From Calditrichota bacterium (lineage in GTDB: Bacteria; Calditrichota; Calditrichia; RBG-13-44-9), in contig JAFGSO010000514.1 in assembly GCA_016934605.1 (NCBI GenBank), positions 1 to 11,262 on the forward strand: a stretch of DNA of 11,262 bases. Direction: 5' to 3'. This document shows, one piece after another, positions 7,397 through 11,262 of the stretch. Positions within the stretch are counted from its first letter, which is position 1. Every line of letters begins with the position of its first letter. Both the position numbers and the translations under genes were made by a program. Under the pieces are notes generated by a model. That model worked only from the letters and a program-made list of their open reading frames with translations. It made no database searches and was not told the DNA's origin.

Positions 7397-8686
7397 TCAA
7401 TAATTCCGCTGGTAATATTTATCGAACAGGCTGTTTATATTTTTATCCTGATCATCCAGACTTTCGGGATCTTTCCGTTTAATTTCAATAATTGTACCCA
7501 GCGGTATTTCTGCCAGCAGTGTCAATTCTTTCTCGTTTAATCTGTCACGCTGGTCGTATTCCAGAATTTCGATGATTTGTTTTAAAGGTACCTCAAGAAA
7601 AACTTTCATCAACTGAATATCGAATGTATCACCTGCTTCCTTTTCGATTGTTTCCCATACTTTTTCGATCGGTTCCCGGTCCCGGTACTGCCTACGGGAA
7701 GTAAGAGCATCAAATACATCCGCCAGTGCCAGCATACGTCCACCCGGCGGGATCTCTCCATTTTTCAGTCCGTCAGGATATCCCTGCCCGTTCAATTTTT
7801 CATGGTGGGTTGAAGCAATTTCCGGGACATTTTTCAGGTTGCGCGGAAAATGGATGCTTTCCAGAATCTGCCTGGTTACCGCCGGATGTTTTTTGATCAA
7901 CTGGTACTCCTCCTGATTCAGTTTTCCAGCTTTAAAAAGTACATCTTCAGGTATACCGAGTTTTCCGATGTCATGAAGCAAACCTGCAAAACGCACTTCT
8001 TCACAGCTGCAATCCATTGCTTTCAACTGTTTACAAATGGCCACTGAATAAAGAGTCACTCTGCGCGAGTGACCGGCGGTAATATAATCCCTGGTATCCA
8101 GAGTGGCAGAAAGTGTATCCACAAAACTGTTCAGGGATTCAACTTGTTCTTCATACAGAAGGGAGTTTTCAACAGTGGTTGCTGTAATCTGTGAAATAGC
8201 CGACAATAATTCTTCATCCGCTCTAGTAAAGGGACCGTCGAATTTATTGAGAATCTGATATACACCTATAGTGATGCCGTCCCGATTTTTCAGGGGCATG
8301 GTAAGCATATTTTTCGTTTTATAACCGGTCTTTTTATCGATATCAGGATTGAAACGTGAATCCTTGTAGGCATCCGGAATATTCAGAATTTCTCCGGTCC
8401 TGGCTACATGTCCGGCAATACCCCTGTCTGCGGGGAACCGGATCTCTTTCCCCTTTTCTATCCCCATTGCCACAATTGACCATAATTCATTCTTATCCTC
8501 ATCCAGCAGGAAAACGGTACACCGGTCAGCCTTTAATATTTTGGCAACTTCCTCCATGGTGGTAAGCAGGAGTTTGTCCAGATCGAGATGTGTCTGAAGA
8601 TTTTCTGCCAGATGGAGCAGTACTTTTAACCTCTGGTTCTCTTCCTGCAAATTTTTCAGGACAATCGATTCATTTATCTGATTCAT
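7397..8686 (-). CDS. GAF-HD-GYP protein, probable cyclic-di-GMP phosphodiesterase
   Basis: 429 residues. A GAF domain spans about 20-180 and an HD-GYP domain about 185-365, followed by a ~55-residue tail of no known domain. Catalytic and metal-binding residues of HD-GYP enzymes are present: H206, H238-D239 (LLHDIGKLGIP), H267 (KKHP), H294-H295 (THHE), G302-Y303-P304 and D323 (ADVFDALTS). The family hydrolyses cyclic di-GMP, some members cyclic GMP-AMP. The GAF has an NKFDE motif (NK 147-148, F 153, DE 157-158), so a cyclic nucleotide is a plausible regulatory ligand. The start at 8686 is chosen because GAGGTGGAG lies 7 bases upstream and the N-terminus then fits the family; an in-frame ATG at 8737 would add a 17-residue basic stretch. 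It overlaps the preceding small gene by 17 bases, implying co-translation with the nucleotide/folate operon. Confidence 0.94.
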   Translation of the reverse strand: MNQINESIVLKNLQEENQRLKVLLHLAENLQTHLDLDKLLLTTMEEVAKILKADRCTVFLLDEDKNELWSIVAMGIEKGKEIRFPADRGIAGHVARTGEILNIPDAYKDSRFNPDIDKKTGYKTKNMLTMPLKNRDGITIGVYQILNKFDGPFTRADEELLSAISQITATTVENSLLYEEQVESLNSFVDTLSATLDTRDYITAGHSRRVTLYSVAICKQLKAMDCSCEEVRFAGLLHDIGKLGIPEDVLFKAGKLNQEEYQLIKKHPAVTRQILESIHFPRNLKNVPEIASTHHEKLNGQGYPDGLKNGEIPPGGRMLALADVFDALTSRRQYRDREPIEKVWETIEKEAGDTFDIQLMKVFLEVPLKQIIEILEYDQRDRLNEKELTLLAEIPLGTIIEIKRKDPESLDDQDKNINSLFDKYYQRNY

Positions 8687-8867
8687 CTTTCTTCTCCACC
8701 TCTTCATAATCGACATCCTCGATATCTTCTGCATCAAAAGTTTTTACTTTTTTTCGGGGACTTCCTTTCACTTCAGAGCGGGGTTGAGAGATGAATCGGA
8801 CGACTTTTCTGACAAGATTGTAAAGGAGATAAAACAAAATTATATAAAGAATGAGGCGGATCATCAT
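8670..8867 (-). CDS. Small single-pass membrane protein with acidic tail (DUF4834-like)
   Basis: 65 residues: one hydrophobic helix (about 4-26, RLILYIILFYLLYNLVRKVV), a short basic stretch (RKKVK near 39-43) and an acidic C-terminus with DAEDIEDVDYEEV. No signal-peptidase site is apparent, so a membrane-anchored cytoplasmic tail is likely. The layout resembles the small DUF4834-type proteins of Bacteroidota, which also end in a VDYEEV-like acidic patch; that is similarity by eye and no function is known to me. The ATG at 8867 overlaps the kinase stop as ATGA (a second ATG follows at 8864), and its 3' end overlaps the HD-GYP gene by 17 bases. These overlaps and the protein-like composition argue that it is a real gene. 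Confidence 0.75.
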   Translation of the reverse strand: MMIRLILYIILFYLLYNLVRKVVRFISQPRSEVKGSPRKKVKTFDAEDIEDVDYEEVEKKDESDK

Positions 8868-9526
8868 AATAAACCTTTATCCAGATTAAAGGTCACTATT
8901 TTCTTGCCGGTTCGATGCCGGCTGATTTCCATCAGAATCTGGTTCAGGTGATTTTCATAATTCACAAAATCAAGATTTTCGGTGTTGATGATAAGCAACG
9001 GAGTGGCACTGTAATTCCAGAAAAATTCTTCATACAGATTGTTCAGTGCGTCAATATATTCCTCTTTAATATGGCCTTCGTAGGGCCTGCTGCGCCTGCG
9101 GATATTATACATCAAGCGGCGGGTAGAAGCTTTCAGATAAATAGCCAGATCCGGTTTAACAATCTGTTTTTCCAGGATTCTGGCCAGCATATTATAGAGG
9201 GACATTTCTTTTTCATTCAGATTCAGAGTGGCAAAAATCCGGTCCTTGACAAACATATAATCTGCAATAATTCTTTTTTGAAACAGATCATATTGCTTGA
9301 TCTGTTCCTGCTGACGATAGCGGCTCAGCAGAAAAAAAATCTGAGTCTCGAAAGCAAAATGCTCCGGATCCCGGTAAAAATCTTCAAGGAATGGATTTTC
9401 TTCAAATTCTTCCAGAACGAGCCGCCCTCCCAGACGCTGTTGCAGCAGATGTGCCAGGGATGTTTTGCCCGCTCCGATAACCCCTTCTATCGCGATATAA
9501 TGTAAATGCTCAAATTTTAATTCCAT
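8864..9526 (-). CDS. Deoxynucleoside kinase (dCK/dGK/dNK family)
   Basis: 220 residues. It phosphorylates deoxynucleosides to monophosphates with ATP or another NTP for dNTP salvage; which base it prefers cannot be read from sequence. The P-loop is EGVIGAGKTS (14-23). Family motifs follow: EEFEENPFLEDFY (39-51), TQIFFLLSRYRQQ (61-73), the DRS-like region IADYMFVKDRIFA (87-99), the hydrophobic strand KPDLAIYLKAS (124-134) and the arginine-rich lid RRRSRPYE (143-150). Length fits bacterial members of the family. The start at 9526 lies inside the 3' end of folK (17-base overlap), and the stop overlaps the next start by ATGA. The ribosome site is weak, consistent with coupling to folK. The folK-kinase neighbourhood is common in FCB-group genomes. 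Confidence 0.93.
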   Translation of the reverse strand: MELKFEHLHYIAIEGVIGAGKTSLAHLLQQRLGGRLVLEEFEENPFLEDFYRDPEHFAFETQIFFLLSRYRQQEQIKQYDLFQKRIIADYMFVKDRIFATLNLNEKEMSLYNMLARILEKQIVKPDLAIYLKASTRRLMYNIRRRSRPYEGHIKEEYIDALNNLYEEFFWNYSATPLLIINTENLDFVNYENHLNQILMEISRHRTGKKIVTFNLDKGLL

Positions 9527-10019
9527 CCGGATACCAATCTGATTCTAACATTTCAATTATCGTTTCATCGATACATTTATCAAGCATTTCCGACACTGTT
9601 TCTCCATCGAGGGGGGATTTCCACTGAGGCGCAATATCATTCAGTGGTTTTAAAACAAATCTGCGATTCCTGAAGTCCGGATGCGGAATTGTCAGATCAG
9701 CGCTGTGCAAACTGAGATTGTCGTAAAAAATAATATCCAGATCGATTTCCCGGGGCCCCCATTTCTCACGCTTCTTTCGGCCAACCGCCGTTTCAATGTC
9801 CTTCAACCGTTGCAGCAGGTCATGAGGAAAAAGAGTCGTCTGCATAAGAATGACCGAGTTCAAAAAATCCGGTTGCTCTTTAAAACCATATGGTGTTGTT
9901 TCGTACAGGGGTGCAACCGATAAAACCTTACCAATGGAATGAAGCTGATCGACTGCCTTTCTGAGATACGATAGACGATTCCCCACATTCGATCCGATGG
10001 CGATCACTGCTTCAGGCAT
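9510..10019 (-). CDS. folK: 6-hydroxymethyl-7,8-dihydropterin pyrophosphokinase
   Basis: 169 residues from the ATG at 10019; a TTG directly upstream at 10022 would add one residue. It transfers pyrophosphate from ATP to 6-hydroxymethyl-7,8-dihydropterin, the step after FolB in folate synthesis. Signature elements: AIGSNVGNR near the N-terminus, YETTPYGFKEQPDFLN (the pterin-binding loop), the HPPK signature KREKWGPREIDLDIIFYD with the metal-binding aspartates, and IPHPDFRNRRFVLKPLNDIAP. The length is typical of monofunctional FolK; no DHPS (FolP) fusion is present. It overlaps the folB 3' end by 8 bases and the kinase gene by 17 bases, so it sits inside a tightly coupled operon. All expected motifs are intact. 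Confidence 0.97.
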   Translation of the reverse strand: MPEAVIAIGSNVGNRLSYLRKAVDQLHSIGKVLSVAPLYETTPYGFKEQPDFLNSVILMQTTLFPHDLLQRLKDIETAVGRKKREKWGPREIDLDIIFYDNLSLHSADLTIPHPDFRNRRFVLKPLNDIAPQWKSPLDGETVSEMLDKCIDETIIEMLESDWYPDGIKI

Positions 10020-10380
10020 CAACCGTTCTTTTTTTTAAATATTCGACTTCCACATTATCCATGAATCCGTTCAGGGGGACATGTGGTTTCCGGACCCGAA
10101 TAAGCACGGATTCTACCGGGAAATTTTCCAGTATCTCTTTTGAAATCCGGTCTGCAAGTGTTTCCAGCAGGGTAAACTTATAACTTTTAAAAACATGATC
10201 TACCCGCTTATAAGCAGTCTCAAAATTTACTGTATCTTTAAGATCATCCGTCTCGATAGCTTTCCCAAAATCCACCTCCAGCTCCATATCCACCTGAAAT
10301 TTCTGTCCCAGCTCCCGCTCCGCCTGGTAATAACCGTGATGTGCATAAAAGATCATATTATTAAATCGTATTTTTCCCAT
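10012..10380 (-). CDS. folB: Dihydroneopterin aldolase family protein, Tyr-to-Phe at catalytic position
   Basis: 122 residues. FolB splits 7,8-dihydroneopterin to 6-hydroxymethyl-7,8-dihydropterin and glycolaldehyde. Family hallmarks: IRFNNMIFYAHHGYYQAERE with E21, GQKFQVD, the ETLADRI segment with E73, and K98 in RVRKPHVPLNGF, which aligns with the catalytic lysine (E. coli K98). The alignment of DDLKDTVNFETAYKRV with E. coli DDVADCLSYADIAETV places F53 where E. coli has Tyr53 (S. aureus Tyr54); the codon is TTT. That tyrosine is needed for normal aldolase chemistry in the characterised enzymes, so activity may differ. The start at 10380 is preferred over ATGs further upstream inside purF because GGAGG lies at 10397-10393 and the N-terminus then matches the family. 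It overlaps the purF end by 20 bases and folK by 8. Confidence 0.93.
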   Translation of the reverse strand: MGKIRFNNMIFYAHHGYYQAERELGQKFQVDMELEVDFGKAIETDDLKDTVNFETAYKRVDHVFKSYKFTLLETLADRISKEILENFPVESVLIRVRKPHVPLNGFMDNVEVEYLKKRTVDA

Positions 10381-11262
10381 AAACACTCGCTTCCTCCAAA
10401 ACCGCTTTATTCTCGTCTGTTTTCGGAATAGGATATTTCCCATCGAAGCAGGCGTAGCAAAATTCATTCGGCTGCTTGACGCAATTCTTAAGATCTTCAA
10501 TTTTCAGATACTTCAGAGAATCTACTTCCACATAGTCACGAATTTCGTCCAGGGTCATATTATTGGCGATCAGTTCATCCTTCCGGGGTGTATCAATACC
10601 ATAGAAACATGAAAATCTGACAGGAGGGGAACCAATCCGGAGATGCACTTCGCGGGCACCGGCGCCTCTGATCATGCGGACAATTTTCCGGATGGTCGTT
10701 CCTCTGACAATGGAGTCATCCACCACTACAACTTTTTTATCATTGAAAAAATGTTTCAGTGGATTGAATTTCTGCCGGACGGATTCATCACGTAGATACT
10801 GATCCGGCCTGATAAATGTCCGCCCAACATAATGATTCCGAATAAGCCCGAAATCGAAGGGGATTCTTTTGGCATTTGCATAACCAAGTGCCATGAAATT
10901 TGCCGAATCAGGAACGGGCATAACCACGTCGGCATCAAAATCATCATATCCAGCCAGCTTGGCACCTATTTTCTGACGAACATTATAGACATATTCATTA
11001 AATTGTGAACTGTCCGGCCGGGCAAAATAAATCAGTTCGAAGACACATTGCTTCAGCTCTTTGGGTTCATTTTTAAAAAGTACATCCGGTTTTGGCGATG
11101 AAATGACATTTTCCTGAGTAACCTGGATGATTTCTCCCGGTTTAACCTCCCGCATTTCCTCCGGCCGCAGAATATCCAGGGCACATGTTTCGGATGCTAC
11201 TGCTACATCTCCGTTTATTTCGCCGATAATCAGAGGCCTGAATCCGTATTCATCACGAAAAA
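10361..11262 (-). CDS. purF: Amidophosphoribosyltransferase, C-terminal ~299 residues (5' end outside window)
   Basis: The frame is open to the right edge, so the N-terminal glutaminase domain including Cys1 is missing; about 299 residues of an expected 460-480 are present. PurF makes 5-phosphoribosylamine from PRPP and glutamine, the first step of purine synthesis. Visible motifs: RDEYGFRPL and VASETCALD at the end of the glutaminase domain, FELIYFARPDS, MPVPDSANFMALGYA, and the PRPP-binding loop VVVVDDSIVRGTT. The four cysteines matching the 4Fe-4S ligands of B. subtilis PurF are present: in QCVFELIYFARP, in FSCFYGID, and two in FCYACFDG. This indicates the iron-sulfur, B. subtilis-type enzyme, usually oxygen-sensitive, rather than the E. 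coli type. Its 3' end overlaps folB by 20 bases. Confidence 0.97.
   Translation of the reverse strand, partial: FRDEYGFRPLIIGEINGDVAVASETCALDILRPEEMREVKPGEIIQVTQENVISSPKPDVLFKNEPKELKQCVFELIYFARPDSSQFNEYVYNVRQKIGAKLAGYDDFDADVVMPVPDSANFMALGYANAKRIPFDFGLIRNHYVGRTFIRPDQYLRDESVRQKFNPLKHFFNDKKVVVVDDSIVRGTTIRKIVRMIRGAGAREVHLRIGSPPVRFSCFYGIDTPRKDELIANNMTLDEIRDYVEVDSLKYLKIEDLKNCVKQPNEFCYACFDGKYPIPKTDENKAVLEEASVYGKNTI
10391..10397 (-). promoter_or_regulatory. Shine-Dalgarno site deciding the folB start (GGAGGAA)
   Basis: GGAGGAA on the minus strand ends 10 bases before the ATG at 10380 and lies within the last codons of purF. The in-frame ATG at 10500 would add 40 residues overlapping purF with no family match, so the site favours the short FolB. 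Confidence 0.65.

Noticed and set aside
8687..8737. Longer HD-GYP protein starting at 8737
   Set aside because: It would add a basic 17-residue stretch that overlaps the small membrane gene, while a GAGGTGGAG site lies 7 bases before the ATG at 8686.
8915..9505. 196-codon open frame on the plus strand opposite the deoxynucleoside kinase gene
   Set aside because: It is antisense to a gene with a full P-loop kinase signature, and its translation shows no recognisable family features.
10381..10500. Longer FolB with 40 additional N-terminal residues
   Set aside because: The extension overlaps purF coding sequence entirely, has no FolB similarity, and the GGAGG site points to the ATG at 10380.

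Overview
This window comes from a bacterial chromosome of moderate, slightly AT-leaning composition and carries housekeeping nucleotide and folate genes between regulatory genes. The best guess for the host is a lineage of the FCB superphylum outside the classical Bacteroidota, for example Calditrichota or a related candidate phylum. The grounds are the folB-folK-deoxynucleoside kinase gene order, a small DUF4834-like membrane protein, CarB sequence of the Bacteroidota/eukaryotic CAD type, and TAnnTTTG-like promoter elements. Several genes also have clear GGAGG-type ribosome sites, which are uncommon in Bacteroidota. The assignment is an inference; no rRNA or other marker gene is present.

Layout. 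(1) Positions 1-1457, minus strand: the 5' part of a membrane-anchored GAF/SpoIIE-type protein phosphatase whose catalytic domain runs off the left edge. (2) Positions 1458-1612: a divergent intergenic region with candidate promoters in both directions. (3) Positions 1613-2872, plus strand: a complete soluble GAF-SpoIIE phosphatase. (4) Positions 2873-3005: a convergent intergenic gap holding four tandem 7-bp units. (5) Positions 3006-7291, minus strand: carA and carB, overlapping by GTGA. (6) Positions 7397-11262, minus strand: a compact run in transcription order purF (5' truncated by the window), folB, folK, a deoxynucleoside kinase, a small membrane protein and a GAF-HD-GYP phosphodiesterase. 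All five junctions in this run overlap. carAB follows after a 105-bp gap and may be read from the same transcript.

The minus-strand block covers the first step of de novo purine synthesis (PurF), two consecutive steps of folate synthesis (FolB, FolK), deoxynucleoside salvage (the kinase) and carbamoyl phosphate for pyrimidines and arginine (CarAB). Around it are signalling proteins: two SpoIIE-type phosphatases, likely partner-switching regulators, and one probable cyclic-di-GMP phosphodiesterase. The GAF domains of the soluble phosphatase and of the HD-GYP protein are closely similar, and both carry the NKFDE signature of cyclic-nucleotide-binding GAF domains.

The observations most worth following are a phenylalanine in FolB where characterised aldolases have a catalytic tyrosine, the paired NKFDE GAF sensors on either side of carAB, and the overlap-coupled operon that ends in a second-messenger phosphodiesterase. 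No mobile element, CRISPR array, tRNA or rRNA gene was found. I do not see a clearly new multi-gene system.
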